A stretch of 64,000 bases of DNA from Hymenobacter citatus (GCF_014333615.1 NZ_JACSCY010000009.1:107712-171711); one strand, 5' to 3'. Positions 36,226-45,648 are shown, counted from the stretch's first letter. Notes: generated by a model from the letters alone, not told the origin. Made by a program: numbers and translations.

Positions 36226-36921
36226 ATGAAAACCATGTTCTCTTTTTGCCTATTGGCAATACCACTGTTAACTACTAGCTGTGAGACAGAAGATAAGCTA
36301 GAAGAATGCATGGGCTCTTGTACTACTATAACGGGCCGCCTGCTAACTGCAAATGGCCAGCAGGGCATCAAGGGTGCGCAAGTGTCTGTCAAATGGATCT
36401 ATGGGCCGCCAAGCTGGCCAAAAGCAAAGCTAAAGAGTCAAACTACTACAGATGCTAATGGAAACTACCACACAAGTTTCTTTATTAAAGGCGGAGAGTT
36501 GGAAGACGGCTTCTTCGAGGTGATTTTTGGAGTCGACGACAAGAAATATTATACGATAGGAGTGGACGTAATTGCCTTATATGATGCTAAACGCGACACT
36601 ATGATGCAATTATACAATTATATAATACCCCGCAAAGCCTATGTCAGATTGATGGTTACAAACCCCACGGAGATAGTAGGGTATTACAGTTCATCCTTTA
36701 ATAATTGCTACGGTCACAACAGTACTTTTAGCTCTCAAATTCAAGGAGGCGGACCGGTAATTAATTGGAGTAGTCTACCCCTTGAGAATCCTTTACCAAT
36801 AGCGGGAGACCAGCCCGTACTAATACGTACTTCAAAGATCAAAAACGGTGTCACGATATGGAATGTTGATTCTTTATTCGTGTCTGCCGGTGCTACAGCT
36901 AACTATACTGTAACCTATTGA
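36226..36921 (+). CDS. Lipoprotein with a carboxypeptidase-regulatory-like domain
   Basis: 231-aa exported lipoprotein. The signal peptide MKTMFSFCLLAIPLLTTSC ends in a lipobox (Cys19). A first beta domain (~30-110) with TITGRLLTANGQQGIKGAQVSVKW and TTTDANGNYHTSFFI matches the regulatory-like fold (CarboxypepD_reg). The second half is beta-rich with no known motif. The DNA is AT-rich compared with neighbours, as is the ~270-nt region before it. Function unknown; surface binding is possible. The ATG at 36226 fits the signal peptide better than the one at 36205. Confidence 0.7.
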   Translation: MKTMFSFCLLAIPLLTTSCETEDKLEECMGSCTTITGRLLTANGQQGIKGAQVSVKWIYGPPSWPKAKLKSQTTTDANGNYHTSFFIKGGELEDGFFEVIFGVDDKKYYTIGVDVIALYDAKRDTMMQLYNYIIPRKAYVRLMVTNPTEIVGYYSSSFNNCYGHNSTFSSQIQGGGPVINWSSLPLENPLPIAGDQPVLIRTSKIKNGVTIWNVDSLFVSAGATANYTVTY

Positions 36922-36987
36922 TAAATTAGATCTGCTAATCTGTAAGGCGCTACCGAGGATGAAAACGGTTTTTTGAAAATTCGCAAA

Positions 36988-37092
36988 CTACTGCACAGCA
37001 GTTATCGTTGTCGAAGCCAGCGCGGCGGTAGTGCCCAGCCCTGCATTGCGCAGGAAATGCCGGCGTGAGGTAATATGTTTCAGATTGTGCAT
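36988..37092 (-). pseudogene. Remnant with a Tat-type signal (truncated gene)
   Basis: Reads MHNLKHITSRRHFLRNAGLG followed by TTAALASTTITAVQ and a stop, 34 codons in all. SRRHFLRNAG is a classic twin-arginine signal as found at the start of exported cofactor enzymes, but the mature protein is missing. It begins 17 nt after the universal-stress gene stop codon on the same strand. It may be the stub of a deleted Tat substrate, or part of a larger open frame that enters the stress gene in another phase, which is unlikely to be used. Confidence 0.5.
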
Positions 37093-37109
37093 GCGTTCAA
37101 GAACGGTAG

Positions 37110-37925
37110 CTAGTCGTTGATAGGTAGCAGCAGTAACGGTAGGGTAGTCCGCTGTACCATCCGGGCCGTAACGCTGTGGCTGAACAAGTCGCCCAGCCAC
37201 GTGTGCCGGTGCACCTGCGCAACTAGTAAGTCCGCTTTAACTTCCTGCGCACCCTGCGCAATACCATCGGCCATAGACAGGTGTCGCACACCGTGGTGGT
37301 GCGGACGCGAATCGACGGGTAATAAGCCGCTTTCCAGCACGTGTTGGCACGCCACAGTGGTACTGTCGTTGTCCTCCGGCTCGGCTACATGCAGAATGGT
37401 AAAGCGGGCCGACAGCTGATGCAGCCAGGCTATTATAGCGTTTGCCTGCGGGAGCAGGGAGAAGGGTTGATTGTCGGCAGCGATGCCAACGCACTGCGGC
37501 GGCATGGGGGTAGGAGCACTTTCGGGCACCACCAGCAACGGGCAAGGCAAATGCCCGAGCAGCTTGAGAGCTGTCGTCTGGGCTACTACTTCTGGCGAGC
37601 CTTTGGTGGCAGCCGGCCTACCCAGTACCAGCAAGGCAGGCTGATAACGCCGCACGCCGGCGGCCGCAGCTTCGGCCACACGCGCTACCGTGGCCTCCGT
37701 AACAACCGGCACCGACAGCTTTTCCCGTCTCTGCAACAAGGCCGTAGCAATTTCGCCCTCACTCAGCGGCGACAAGCTACCTGTAAGGGCCTCCGGGTCG
37801 AAAAGCGACGTGCGCTGCACGTGCAGCAAGACCAAGGTAGCACGTAGCTGCACCGCCAGTGCGTCGGCGTAGGCCAGCGCGTGGTCGGCGGCGGGCGAGA
37901 AATCAGTTAGAACAAGTAGATGCAT
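37110..37925 (-). CDS. Tandem universal stress protein
   Basis: 271-aa cytoplasmic protein made of two UspA domains. The first opens MHLLVLTDFSPAADHALAYADALA, and contains LLVLGRPAATKGSPE and PCPLLVVPES; the second (~150-271) has ILHVAEPEDNDSTT, DLLVAQVHRHTWLGDLFSHSVTARMVQRTTLPLLLLP. The glycine-rich ATP-loop (G-x2-G-x9-G) is not clearly complete in either domain, so nucleotide binding is uncertain. Probably a stress-response modulator. The leading ATG is clear. Confidence 0.85.
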   Translation of the reverse strand: MHLLVLTDFSPAADHALAYADALAVQLRATLVLLHVQRTSLFDPEALTGSLSPLSEGEIATALLQRREKLSVPVVTEATVARVAEAAAAGVRRYQPALLVLGRPAATKGSPEVVAQTTALKLLGHLPCPLLVVPESAPTPMPPQCVGIAADNQPFSLLPQANAIIAWLHQLSARFTILHVAEPEDNDSTTVACQHVLESGLLPVDSRPHHHGVRHLSMADGIAQGAQEVKADLLVAQVHRHTWLGDLFSHSVTARMVQRTTLPLLLLPIND

Positions 37926-37997
37926 CGGGCACTGAAGTTAAGTTCTGTAAAACGATACAAGCTCAAAATAGCCACCGCGTAGCAGATAGCAATGCAA

Positions 37998-38032
37998 AAG
38001 CCCGCTCTCCAACAAAACGGAGGAGCGGGCTT
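37998..38032 (-). terminator. Terminator of the disordered-protein gene pair
   Basis: 10-bp stem, arms 37998..38007 and 38023..38032 (AAGCCCGCTC and complement), ending in TTTT on the minus strand. It lies 20 nt after the stop codon of the gene at 38052..38300. Confidence 0.7.
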
Positions 38033-38051
38033 ATGCCATATAAACCGCCGC

Positions 38052-38300
38052 TTAGCGGTTGTTGTCGTCGATGGGGTTGTTGAAACCCGGATTCATCAGT
38101 TCGTCGGTTTGGCTGCTGGTGTCGGAATCGGGGCCGGCCGTGGGCGTATCGGGTAAGCCATGCGAGGCTTCGTCCAGCATGTCGGAGGTGTCAAGCGTAC
38201 CTTCTTCGTCCTTTTTATAAGAGTACAATTCGTCGTGGTGCTTGCGCTGCTCCTCAGACATGGGTTGGTTGTCGGAGGTATTGTTTGCTGAATCAGCCAT
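38052..38300 (-). CDS. Disordered acidic protein A
   Basis: 82 aa, rich in Asp, Glu, Asn and Ser with no hydrophobic core (SDNQPMSEEQRKHHDELYSY, DTSDMLDEASHGLPD). It is expected to be intrinsically disordered and very soluble, as for some stress-protective proteins, but nothing proves such a role. It lies 22 nt downstream of a second disordered gene on the same strand and is followed by a terminator; both are probably one unit. No known family. Confidence 0.65.
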   Translation of the reverse strand: MADSANNTSDNQPMSEEQRKHHDELYSYKKDEEGTLDTSDMLDEASHGLPDTPTAGPDSDTSSQTDELMNPGFNNPIDDNNR

Positions 38301-38322
38301 GATGTGCTAGATAAGGTCGGAA

Positions 38323-38799
38323 TTACAGATTATCCTCGTTTGGGTCGGGTCCTACTGTGGTAGGGTTGCCGGGCTCGTTGGTAGGCCAGTTGCGGGTGCC
38401 GCTGCCGTAGCGCGGGTCGTCGTCGGCCCAAGAGGCACGGCTTTCGTCTTCCTGAGCGTCGTCGCCCATTGCTTTCGCTACCCCGCCTGGGTCTTGGTTT
38501 TGGGCTACGCCGCCGCGCTGGAGCGGGTCAACTGTATCGGGCGCGGCCGAGCCACCGGGGTTGGTGCCGGCTGGCTTGTGTTCTGTGTCACTGGTAGTTG
38601 TGTGCGGCTGCTTGCCAAAGTCACCATAGCCGGGTGTGCCAGCGTTGGGCTGCGCTGCTTGTGGATTGGGCTGCAAGGGTTGGTTGGCTACCTCTTTGCC
38701 TTCCTTCAAATTGAAGACGTCCTGGTTTTCGTGCGGTTCGCGCAACTCACTGAACTCGTCCGGATTATCGTTGCTGCCGTCGTTGGGGTGCTTTTGCAT
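38323..38799 (-). CDS. Disordered acidic protein B
   Basis: 158 aa, nearly devoid of hydrophobic residues and dominated by Asn, Asp, Gly, Pro, Gln and Glu (NDGSNDNPDEFSELREP, NPQAAQPNAGTPGYGD, ASWADDDPRYGSGT). A likely intrinsically disordered, hydrophilin-like protein. It pairs with the downstream gene of similar character. A role in desiccation or osmotic stress is a reasonable guess given the composition, but it is only inference. Confidence 0.65.
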   Translation of the reverse strand: MQKHPNDGSNDNPDEFSELREPHENQDVFNLKEGKEVANQPLQPNPQAAQPNAGTPGYGDFGKQPHTTTSDTEHKPAGTNPGGSAAPDTVDPLQRGGVAQNQDPGGVAKAMGDDAQEDESRASWADDDPRYGSGTRNWPTNEPGNPTTVGPDPNEDNL

Positions 38800-38961
38800 G
38801 GGAGAGAGACTTAGGGTGAAACGGCGGAAAAACGGTGGAAATGACCGCCTCCGCTTCCTGAACTACGTAAAGTGGGCAGCACGTGGCTACGTCCGGCCGC
38901 AAAAAATGCCTGCGTGGCCTGTGCGCACCGCTTTGTTTTTCGCTTTCAACATTTTTCGCAT

Positions 38962-39243
38962 ATGTCTTTCTCTATCGAGCATCACCCCCAGGATCAGGAA
39001 TTTACCGTCGACATCGACGGCCACCAGGGCGAGCTGGCGTATAGCTTCCCCACCGAAGGAGTCGTCGATTTCACCCACACCTTCGTCGACAAAGCCCTAC
39101 GGGGCCAGGGTGTAGCCGATGCTATGGCCCGCCGTGCCCTGGACTTCGCCCGCGAGCAAAAGCTACAGGTACGCACCAGCTGCGAGTTCATGCAAAAATT
39201 CGTGCAGTCCCATCAAGCCGAATACCAAGACTTGCTGGGGTAG
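38962..39243 (+). CDS. Small GNAT-type N-acetyltransferase (YjdJ/GTN1-like)
   Basis: 93-aa protein of the short GNAT family related to E. coli YjdJ. It contains GELAYSFPTEGVVDFTHTFV (beta strands) and DKALRGQGVADAMARRALDFA, which includes the acetyl-CoA pyrophosphate loop RGQGVA. Most of the GNAT N terminus is missing in this family, so the length is normal. Its substrate is unknown. The ATG at 38962 is preferred because the codons further upstream are unlike the family. Confidence 0.88.
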   Translation: MSFSIEHHPQDQEFTVDIDGHQGELAYSFPTEGVVDFTHTFVDKALRGQGVADAMARRALDFAREQKLQVRTSCEFMQKFVQSHQAEYQDLLG

Positions 39244-39390
39244 GAGGGAGCAACGCAGACAAGGTAGGCCAAAATTCTGCACACTTGCCCGGCAAATGTC
39301 GCACATCCAAGCGGGGGCCTTTGTTGGTTTACTTGATAGCGAATTCACAGCTTTCGATGACTTCGCTATTAATCTGAGCTTCCTACCCTT

Positions 39391-41700
39391 ATGGATACGC
39401 AACCCACCACGTCCCAGCAATCCGCTTTGCTTGCTCCTGCTGGTCCTATTGCGTCGGCTACCCTTGATATCGAGGGAATGACCTGCGCGGCCTGCGCGTC
39501 GGCCGTTGAACGGTCGTTGCGCCGCACGCCGGGCGTTACGCAGGCGCTGGTGAACTACGCTACCGAAAAGGCTACCGTGGAATACGAGCCGGGCGCGGCC
39601 TCGCCGGGTGTGCTGCGTGAGGCCGTGCGCCGCGCTGGCTACGAGGTGGCTGCCCGCCGCCTCGACACCAGCGCCGCCGACCGCCAGGCCGCGCTAGACC
39701 AGCAAAAGGCCCAGGCCTACCACCACCTCAAGCGCCGCCTGTGGGTAGCTGCGGGACTCACGGCCGTTATCATGCCATTGTCGATGCTGATGCTGTGGCC
39801 CGCGCTGTCGGCCCGCATCAACATGCAGTGGCTCAATTATCTGCTGCTGGGCCTCACGCTGCCGGTGGTGCTATATAGCGGCCGCGAGTTCTACGTCTCG
39901 GCCTGGAAAGGCCTGCGCCACCGCACCGCCAACATGGATACGTTGATTGCCGTGGGCACCGGCGCAGCTTTCCTCTACAGCCTGGCCGTGACGCTGGCCC
40001 CCGGCTTTTTCCGGGCGCATGGCCTGATGCCCGAGCCCTACTACGATACCACGGCCACCGTCATTGCCCTCATTCTGGTGGGTAAAGTGCTGGAAGCCCG
40101 CGCCAAAAACCGCACGTCCGACGCCATGCGGGCGCTGTTGCAGCTACAGCCCAAAACGGCCCGCGTGCTCCGCGGCGGCAAAGAGGTAGACCTGCCCGTA
40201 GAGCAGCTCGACGTAGACGATGTGGTAGCAGTGCGCCCCGGCGAGCAGGTAGCCACCGACGGCATCATCACGGAAGGTCGCTCGGCCCTCGACGAAAGTC
40301 TGCTCACCGGCGAAAGCCTACCCGTAGAAAAAGCAGCCGGCGACGCCGTATTCGGCGCCACGCTCAACAAAACCGGGGCCTTCCGCTTCCGCGTAACGCA
40401 GGTAGGGGAGGAAACTATGCTGGCGCGCATTGTGCAACTCGTAGAAGACGCGCAAGGCTCGCGGGCGCCCATTCAGCGCCTCGCCGACCGCATCAGCGCC
40501 ATCTTTGTGCCCACGGTTATTGGTATTGCGGTGCTCACGTTCATTGCGTGGTTTTTGCTGGCTCCCGCCGGCATGCGGTTGCCGCTGGCGCTCATCAATT
40601 TCGTAGCTGTGCTGATTATCGCCTGTCCGTGTGCGCTAGGGCTGGCCACGCCCACGGCTATTATGGTTAGCACTGGCAAGGGAGCCGAGCACGGGGTGCT
40701 CATCCGTAGCGCCGAAGCCCTGGAAAAAGTCCACGCCGTCACCACCATCCTGCTCGACAAAACCGGTACCATCACCAACGGCCAGCCCACTGTAACCGAC
40801 GTTGTGGCCACGCCCGCCTACCCTAAAGCGCGCTTGCTGGCCCTGGTAGCAGCCGTAGAGCGGCACTCGGAGCACCCGTTGGCGGCCGCGGTGGTACAGT
40901 ACGCCATCCAGCAGCCAGTGGATGTTGCGTTGGATGTGGTTGATTTTGAGGCTGTAGCTGGTCATGGCGCCCGCGCCACAGTAGCAGGGCAGCATGTGCT
41001 CATTGGCAATCAGCGTCTGCTAACCGACGCTAATATCGCCCTACCCGCTGCCCTATCTCAGGCCGCCAACGCGCTCTTGCAACAGGCCAAAACCGTGCTC
41101 TACGTTGCCCTCGATGGGCAGGCGGCTGGCCTGTTGGCCGTGGCCGACACCGTGCGCCCTACCTCCGCCGCGGCCATTGCCGAGCTACAGGCGCTGGGCC
41201 TGGAAGTGGTAATGATGACCGGCGACAACCCCCAAACGGCCCAGGCCGTGGCGGCGCAGGTAGGCATCCGGCGGTACGTGGCCGAGGTGCTCCCCCAAGA
41301 CAAAGCCGCTCAGGTGCAACTGCTACAGCAAGAGGGTAGGGTAGTGGCTATGGTAGGCGACGGTATCAACGATGCCCCCGCGCTAGCCCAGGCCGATGTG
41401 GGCCTGGCCATGGGCACCGGTACCGACGTGGCCCTGGAAGCCGCCGGCATCACCCTCATGCGCGCCGACTTGCGGAGCGTGGTAACTGCCATTGCCTTAT
41501 CGCGGCAAACCATGCGCGTGGTACGCCAAAACCTGTTTTTTGCCTTTGTATACAATGCACTGGGTATTCCTGTTGCGGCGGGCGTGCTGTATCCTTTTTT
41601 CGGAGTGTTGCTCTCGCCCATGCTGGCGGCGGCCGCTATGGCGCTCAGCTCCGTTTCGGTGCTTACTAACTCGCTGCGCTTGCGTGGGTTTCGCGGATAA
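39391..41700 (+). CDS. copA: Copper-exporting P-type ATPase
   Basis: 769-aa inner-membrane P1B ATPase that pumps Cu(I) out of the cytoplasm. One N-terminal heavy-metal domain with C32 and C35 ([10 protein letters not shown]); metal-binding CPC in the sixth helix at ~412-414 ([13 protein letters not shown]); phosphorylated aspartate D456 (DKTGT); hinge motif GDGINDAP near 657. About eight membrane helices. Only one HMA domain. No chaperone or CueR/CsoR-type regulator is beside it. By signature it is the copper rather than the zinc/cadmium class. Confidence 0.93.
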   Translation: MDTQPTTSQQSALLAPAGPIASATLDIEGMTCAACASAVERSLRRTPGVTQALVNYATEKATVEYEPGAASPGVLREAVRRAGYEVAARRLDTSAADRQAALDQQKAQAYHHLKRRLWVAAGLTAVIMPLSMLMLWPALSARINMQWLNYLLLGLTLPVVLYSGREFYVSAWKGLRHRTANMDTLIAVGTGAAFLYSLAVTLAPGFFRAHGLMPEPYYDTTATVIALILVGKVLEARAKNRTSDAMRALLQLQPKTARVLRGGKEVDLPVEQLDVDDVVAVRPGEQVATDGIITEGRSALDESLLTGESLPVEKAAGDAVFGATLNKTGAFRFRVTQVGEETMLARIVQLVEDAQGSRAPIQRLADRISAIFVPTVIGIAVLTFIAWFLLAPAGMRLPLALINFVAVLIIACPCALGLATPTAIMVSTGKGAEHGVLIRSAEALEKVHAVTTILLDKTGTITNGQPTVTDVVATPAYPKARLLALVAAVERHSEHPLAAAVVQYAIQQPVDVALDVVDFEAVAGHGARATVAGQHVLIGNQRLLTDANIALPAALSQAANALLQQAKTVLYVALDGQAAGLLAVADTVRPTSAAAIAELQALGLEVVMMTGDNPQTAQAVAAQVGIRRYVAEVLPQDKAAQVQLLQQEGRVVAMVGDGINDAPALAQADVGLAMGTGTDVALEAAGITLMRADLRSVVTAIALSRQTMRVVRQNLFFAFVYNALGIPVAAGVLYPFFGVLLSPMLAAAAMALSSVSVLTNSLRLRGFRG

Positions 41701-42126
41701 TCAGCATTGAAATAGCCATGCCGGTACATAGACGGTATAGTGCGTCGGAGGGGTGCAACCAGACGAAACAATACGCGACTGAAGCAAATCAAAGCACTAT
41801 TTCGCCCAACTATACTGCTTAAACTACATAATTAGTTGCATTCATTATATCTCCAATACAGTGGTAAATCTAGATAAATCAGAAAAAAAGGCGCCTTTCT
41901 ATGGTAAAGAATATCCGTTACAAGATTGAATTCTAGACATTTATAATTGATTTTGACTGGAAGAGTCATATAATTTATAAAAATAATTATTGTCACAATT
42001 AATGGCAGATGTTCTTTGACTTCGAAGCAGGAAGTAGCAACCTTAGCAGCACAATACGATTGTATGCATTCCTTTCTCCGCCCTCTTGCTTCCTCACCAT
42101 TGCTGACCTTTAAACCTCATCTGGGT
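41701..42126. other. Intergenic region with a possible promoter
   Basis: AT-rich stretch between copA and the STAS-like gene. The only recognisable signal is a promoter-like TTG at 41926..41928, 19 nt, TGATTTTG at 41948..41955 (one mismatch from TAnnTTTG). A TTG-initiated reading of the next gene could start at 42016. No repeat, RNA gene or ORF with coding character was seen. Confidence 0.45.
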
Positions 42127-42576
42127 ATGACGTCGGCTAGTCCATTTGGCGCTTCCTCATCCGAGCCCAGTGCATTATGCTTCCAGAATAGTCAAGCCCA
42201 AGTAGAGTGGCTGGCCGACAGCTACATCCACGTACGTTGGACCGGACAACCAATGAACAGCGCTGAATTTCGGGCAGTGTTTCGGTATATACAGGCACTG
42301 CTAATTATTACGCAGGCTTCGCTGGTGCTAACCGACCATCGTGAAATGCTACCCCCGTCACCTGCCGATGTAACTTGGCTTATGCACGACTGGACCCCTA
42401 CAGTAGTGCGTGAAACCAATTATTCTCACCGGGCTATCATACCGGCCCGCAACAGTCAGACCAGGGCAGCAATAGCCAAAGTAACTGCCTGTGATGCGTC
42501 GGCTGCCCTTACGGCTCAGTTTTTCACGGAAGTAGAGCCAGCAGTGCGCTGGCTACGCAGTATTTACGTGGTGTAA
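42127..42576 (+). CDS. STAS/SpoIIAA-like small protein, member A
   Basis: 149-aa soluble protein, most diverged of the three related genes in this window. Shared layout: a W...Y.HVRWTG strand (like NNWLYLDWHG in member C), a middle with SLVLTDHREML, TWLMHDWTPTVVRETNYSHRAII, and an end with VRWLRSIYVV. The pattern suggests the STAS/SEC14-like alpha/beta fold used in signalling, but no phosphorylated serine is obvious. It is convergent with member B, stop codons 14 nt apart. The start is uncertain: 42127 (ATG) is preferred, with 42064 and the TTG at 42016 possible. Confidence 0.6.
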   Translation: MTSASPFGASSSEPSALCFQNSQAQVEWLADSYIHVRWTGQPMNSAEFRAVFRYIQALLIITQASLVLTDHREMLPPSPADVTWLMHDWTPTVVRETNYSHRAIIPARNSQTRAAIAKVTACDASAALTAQFFTEVEPAVRWLRSIYVV

Positions 42577-42590
42577 GTAGAGGGCATAGT

Positions 42591-43019
42591 TCAATAGGCC
42601 GTGCTGCTAGCCCGTTGGGCCATTCGTAGCCACTCTTGGGCCGCATCTCCATCATCAAACATCCGCATCTGTAGCTTACCATTGATGCCAATATGCATGG
42701 CCTCGGCAGAAAGTGCTGCCAGTGCCTCCGAGCTAACAATGTGCGCAAAATGCGTAAGGCCCTGATGGATGGCTCGGGGCGCCCAATTGGTAACCAGCCA
42801 CTCCACAGCGTGGTCCCAAGGGCCAATAACCTGCCGATTGTCGTTGAGCAGGTAGGAGCAGGCGTGGTCCCGCAGGGGATGCAGGCAAGCATCAGCTCCG
42901 GCAATGATGCCTACATAAGTTTGATAGCCAATCCAATTGTTATACACCCAGTTATTCGCTGCATCGAACTCAATAGTAAGGTATACCTTACCGAAACCGT
43001 TGATTAACTCTGTTGGCAT
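42591..43019 (-). CDS. STAS/SpoIIAA-like small protein, member B
   Basis: 142-aa soluble protein. Core features shared with members A and C: AANNWVYNNWIG near residue 20, LLNDNRQVIGPWDHAVEWLVTNWAPRAIHQGLTHFAHIVSSE in the middle, and FDDGDAAQEWLRMAQ at the end. The alternation of strands and helices fits an STAS/SEC14-like fold. Convergent with member A. Function unknown; the recurrence of the family within 6 kb argues for a dedicated role in this lineage. Confidence 0.65.
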   Translation of the reverse strand: MPTELINGFGKVYLTIEFDAANNWVYNNWIGYQTYVGIIAGADACLHPLRDHACSYLLNDNRQVIGPWDHAVEWLVTNWAPRAIHQGLTHFAHIVSSEALAALSAEAMHIGINGKLQMRMFDDGDAAQEWLRMAQRASSTAY

Positions 43020-43503
43020 ACGGACTGTGCAAATAGCGCCTTATGATAATGATGGAGCACGGTAAGTGTGTAATCCGGTTAGTTGTGGGCTAGCAGTATG
43101 CTGGCTCACTTTCTGGCTTAACAAATACAGGGGCGCAAAGAGCAGTAAGAAAAAAGAAAAACACTGAAAACTCGGCGAGTGAGGTGCTCTACAAGTTCAA
43201 TAGCGTTTCTTACCGGTTATCCAAGTACTGCGTGATGGAAACCGATAGCAGCACAAACGTAAAAAGCACCTCTTGGTTATAATTATAAGTATAGCCTTGG
43301 AAGTAGTGCCGTCACTCCGTATGGGCCTGTAAATGATAATAAAGTCACTGATATTGCTAACAGAAGGCTGTAAACTTCCAATAGTAAGTAAGCTAGGCAG
43401 CATCAGCAAGGCAAGGTAGAGAAGCAGTGTAGGTGACTACATACGTAAAGGCAAAACAAAAAGCCCTTGTAACCAAATGTATTACAAGGGCTTATATACT
43501 TAG
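43020..43503. other. Intergenic region between member B and tRNA-Arg
   Basis: About 480 nt without a convincing gene. A 70-codon frame at 43197..43409 on the minus strand has no coding character. The only clear feature is the tRNA-Arg terminator (43461..43493). Confidence 0.6.
43461..43493 (-). terminator. Terminator of tRNA-Arg
   Basis: 12-bp perfect stem, arms 43461..43472 and 43482..43493, followed on the minus strand by TTTTTGTTTTG. It lies just past the 3' end of the tRNA. Confidence 0.8.
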
Positions 43504-43578
43504 TGGTGGTCGCGCCAGGAATCGAACCTGGATCAAGAGCTTCGGAGACTCCTATACTATCCGTTGTACTACGCGACC
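43504..43578 (-). tRNA. tRNA-Arg (anticodon CCG)
   Basis: Cloverleaf on the minus strand: 7-bp acceptor (GGTCGCG with CGCGACC), D stem GTAC/GTAT, anticodon stem GGAGT/GCTCT, loop CTCCGAA giving anticodon CCG, and T arm CCAGG-TTCGATT-CCTGG. Discriminator A is at 43507 and the CCA end is encoded (43506..43504). It decodes CGG. A full promoter and a terminator surround it. Confidence 0.95.
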
Positions 43579-43592
43579 CGATTTGTGAGGCG

Positions 43593-43624
43593 CAAAACTA
43601 GACAGAAAATACGCCGTTGCCAAA
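43593..43624 (-). promoter_or_regulatory. Promoter of tRNA-Arg
   Basis: Minus strand: TTTG at 43624..43621, 20-nt spacer, TAGTTTTG at 43600..43593. Both boxes match the Bacteroidota consensus. The -7 box ends 14 nt before the tRNA 5' end. Confidence 0.85.
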
Positions 43625-43727
43625 CCACCAAAGGCTTTTTCTGCAAAATCATACACTCGGTTATAGTAACCTTCCGCGGCTCAGTCCAGTTAGCATACAT
43701 AACTGTTTACTTTGACCCATTCTTTTT

Positions 43728-44219
43728 ATGGCAAGCACCGAAAAAAAGACTCTTTATACGGCCGATGCAACGGCTATTGGTGGCCGTAGTGGCCACGTAC
43801 GCTCTGCTACCGGCATCATCGACTTGGATATGTCGGTGCCGGAAGGCCTGGGCGGCAAAAAAGGCGCTACCAACCCCGAGGAGCTGTTTGCCGCCGGGTA
43901 TTCGTCTTGCTTTCAGCAAGCACTGCTAGTAATTGCCCAGCGCGCCGGCGACAAGCTCGATCCGCAAACGGAGGTGAAATGCTCCGTATCGCTGTTTCAG
44001 GAAGGGGAAGCCTATGGCCTTTCGGCAGTGCTAGACGTAGATTTAAAAGCCTTCGACAAGGACAAGACCATTGATATGGTGCGGCAGGCCCACAAAATCT
44101 GCCCCTACTCAGTAGGTACTCGTGGCAATATGGAAGTAGAACTGCGCGTGCAAGGCGAAGCCATTCCGGTAGATGCCAGCGAGAATACTGGTGTCGCCGA
44201 GAAGGGCGGTGCTCAATAG
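43728..44219 (+). CDS. Organic hydroperoxide resistance protein (Ohr/OsmC family), copy 1
   Basis: 163-aa thiol peroxidase that detoxifies organic hydroperoxides in the cytoplasm, using lipoyl or other dithiol reductants by family knowledge. The catalytic cysteine pair is C61 (AAGYSSCFQQAL) and C125 (HKICPYSVGTRGN). A C-terminal tail of ~15 residues (ASENTGVAEKGGAQ) is longer than in the second copy. Unlike the copy at 51946..52377 it has no MarR regulator next to it. Its stop codon lies inside the 72-nt palindrome that also contains the sucC stop. Confidence 0.92.
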   Translation: MASTEKKTLYTADATAIGGRSGHVRSATGIIDLDMSVPEGLGGKKGATNPEELFAAGYSSCFQQALLVIAQRAGDKLDPQTEVKCSVSLFQEGEAYGLSAVLDVDLKAFDKDKTIDMVRQAHKICPYSVGTRGNMEVELRVQGEAIPVDASENTGVAEKGGAQ

Positions 44220-44288
44220 GTTCTTTCTCTCAAAGAAAAAGCCCGCTGGAATGCTCCAGCGGGCTTTTTCTTTGAGAGAAAGAACCTA
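44217..44288. terminator. 72-nt perfect palindrome shared by ohr and sucC
   Basis: Two perfect 34-nt arms (44217..44250 and 44255..44288) with a 4-nt loop ATGC. The left arm begins with the TAG stop codon of ohr and the right arm ends with CTA, the TAG stop of sucC on the other strand. The AAAAAGCCCGC / GCGGGCTTTTT core makes a bidirectional terminator. Confidence 0.9.
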
Positions 44289-45488
44289 GGCGTTTTGCAT
44301 TGCCAGTACCTCTTTCACCTTCTCGGCAGCATCCTTCAGCAGCACCGCCGAGTATACTTTCAGACCCGACTCATCGATGATGCGGGCGCCTTCTTCGGCA
44401 TTGGTACCCTGCAAGCGCACGATAATCGGCACTTTGATGTCGCCGATGTTCTTGTAGGCTTCTACCACACCATTCGCTACCCGGTCGCAACGTACGATAC
44501 CCCCGAAGATGTTGATTAGGATGGCCTTCACGTTCGGGTCTTTCAGGATGATGCGGAAACCGGCTTCAACCGTCTGGGCGTTGGCTCCACCTCCTACATC
44601 GAGGAAGTTAGCAGGCTCACCACCTGATAGCTTGATGATGTCCATAGTGGCCATAGCTAGGCCGGCGCCGTTCACCATGCAGCCCACGTTGCCGTCGAGC
44701 TTCACGTAGTTCAGGTTCGACTCCGAGGCTTCTACCTCCAGCGGATCTTCCTCGTTGGTGTCGCGTAGGGCTTCGAAGTCTTTGTGGCGGTAGAGGGCGT
44801 TGTCGTCCAGCGTTACTTTGGCGTCTACGGCCAAAATTTTGTTGTCCGAGGTCTTCAACACGGGGTTGATTTCGAACATAGCCGAATCGGTATCGTCATA
44901 GGCCTTATACAGAGCCGATACGAATTTCACCATCTCCTTCTGCGCCGGGCCAGTGAGGCCCAGGTTGAAGGCAATTTTGCTGGCTTGGAAAGGGCGCAGG
45001 CCCACAGCAGGGTCCACGTACTCCTTGTTGATCTTGTCGGGGTGCGCTTCGGCTACTTCCTCAATATCCATCCCGCCCTCGGTGGTATAGATAATCACGT
45101 TTTTGCCGGTAGCGCGGTCCAGCAGTACACTCATATAGTACTCCTTGGTTTCCGACTCGCCAGGGTAGTATACGTCCTGAGCAATCAGCACCTTGTGCAC
45201 CTTGCGGCCTTCGGCACCCGTTTGCTTGGTTACCAGCTGCATGCCAATGATCTGATCGGCAATGTCTCTCACCTGCTCCAGGTTCTTAGCGAGTTTCACC
45301 CCGCCCCCTTTGCCGCGCCCGCCGGCGTGAATCTGGGCTTTCACCACGTACCAGCTGGTACCGGTTTCTGCGTTCAGCTTTTTCGCGGCTTCTACAGCTT
45401 CTTCGGCCGTATCAGCCGTGATGCCTTCCTGCACGCGCACGCCGTAGCGCTTGAGTATTTCTTTACCCTGATACTCGTGAATGTTCAT
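44286..45488 (-). CDS. sucC: Succinyl-CoA ligase (ADP-forming) beta subunit
   Basis: Beta subunit of succinyl-CoA synthetase, which makes succinate and ATP or GTP from succinyl-CoA in the TCA cycle. 400 aa. It opens [17 protein letters not shown] (ATP-grasp start), has [14 protein letters not shown] (~51-64), nucleotide-binding [28 protein letters not shown] with the metal-ligand Asn, and [13 protein letters not shown] and [12 protein letters not shown] in the ligase domain. The partner sucD is not next to it. Confidence 0.95.
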   Translation of the reverse strand: MNIHEYQGKEILKRYGVRVQEGITADTAEEAVEAAKKLNAETGTSWYVVKAQIHAGGRGKGGGVKLAKNLEQVRDIADQIIGMQLVTKQTGAEGRKVHKVLIAQDVYYPGESETKEYYMSVLLDRATGKNVIIYTTEGGMDIEEVAEAHPDKINKEYVDPAVGLRPFQASKIAFNLGLTGPAQKEMVKFVSALYKAYDDTDSAMFEINPVLKTSDNKILAVDAKVTLDDNALYRHKDFEALRDTNEEDPLEVEASESNLNYVKLDGNVGCMVNGAGLAMATMDIIKLSGGEPANFLDVGGGANAQTVEAGFRIILKDPNVKAILINIFGGIVRCDRVANGVVEAYKNIGDIKVPIIVRLQGTNAEEGARIIDESGLKVYSAVLLKDAAEKVKEVLAMQNA

Positions 45489-45648
45489 AGAGGTCAGTTG
45501 AAAATGGGATTCGGGTCGTATTCGTAACCGCGAAAGTAGGTAATAATCGGGGGAAACGGAACCTGGGCTTTCGGCCGGATTTTGGCAGGCGCCTTACCTT
45601 TCGCGGAAACCGACCCACTGCCCGACCACAAACTCCGGCTTTCCTCCG

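Noticed and set aside
37110..37200. Part of the 70-codon frame (36988..37200) inside the stress gene
   Set aside because: It overlaps a clear UspA gene in another phase; only the Tat stub 36988..37092 outside that gene is kept.
43197..43409. 70-codon frame upstream of tRNA-Arg
   Set aside because: Composition unlike real genes and no support from context.
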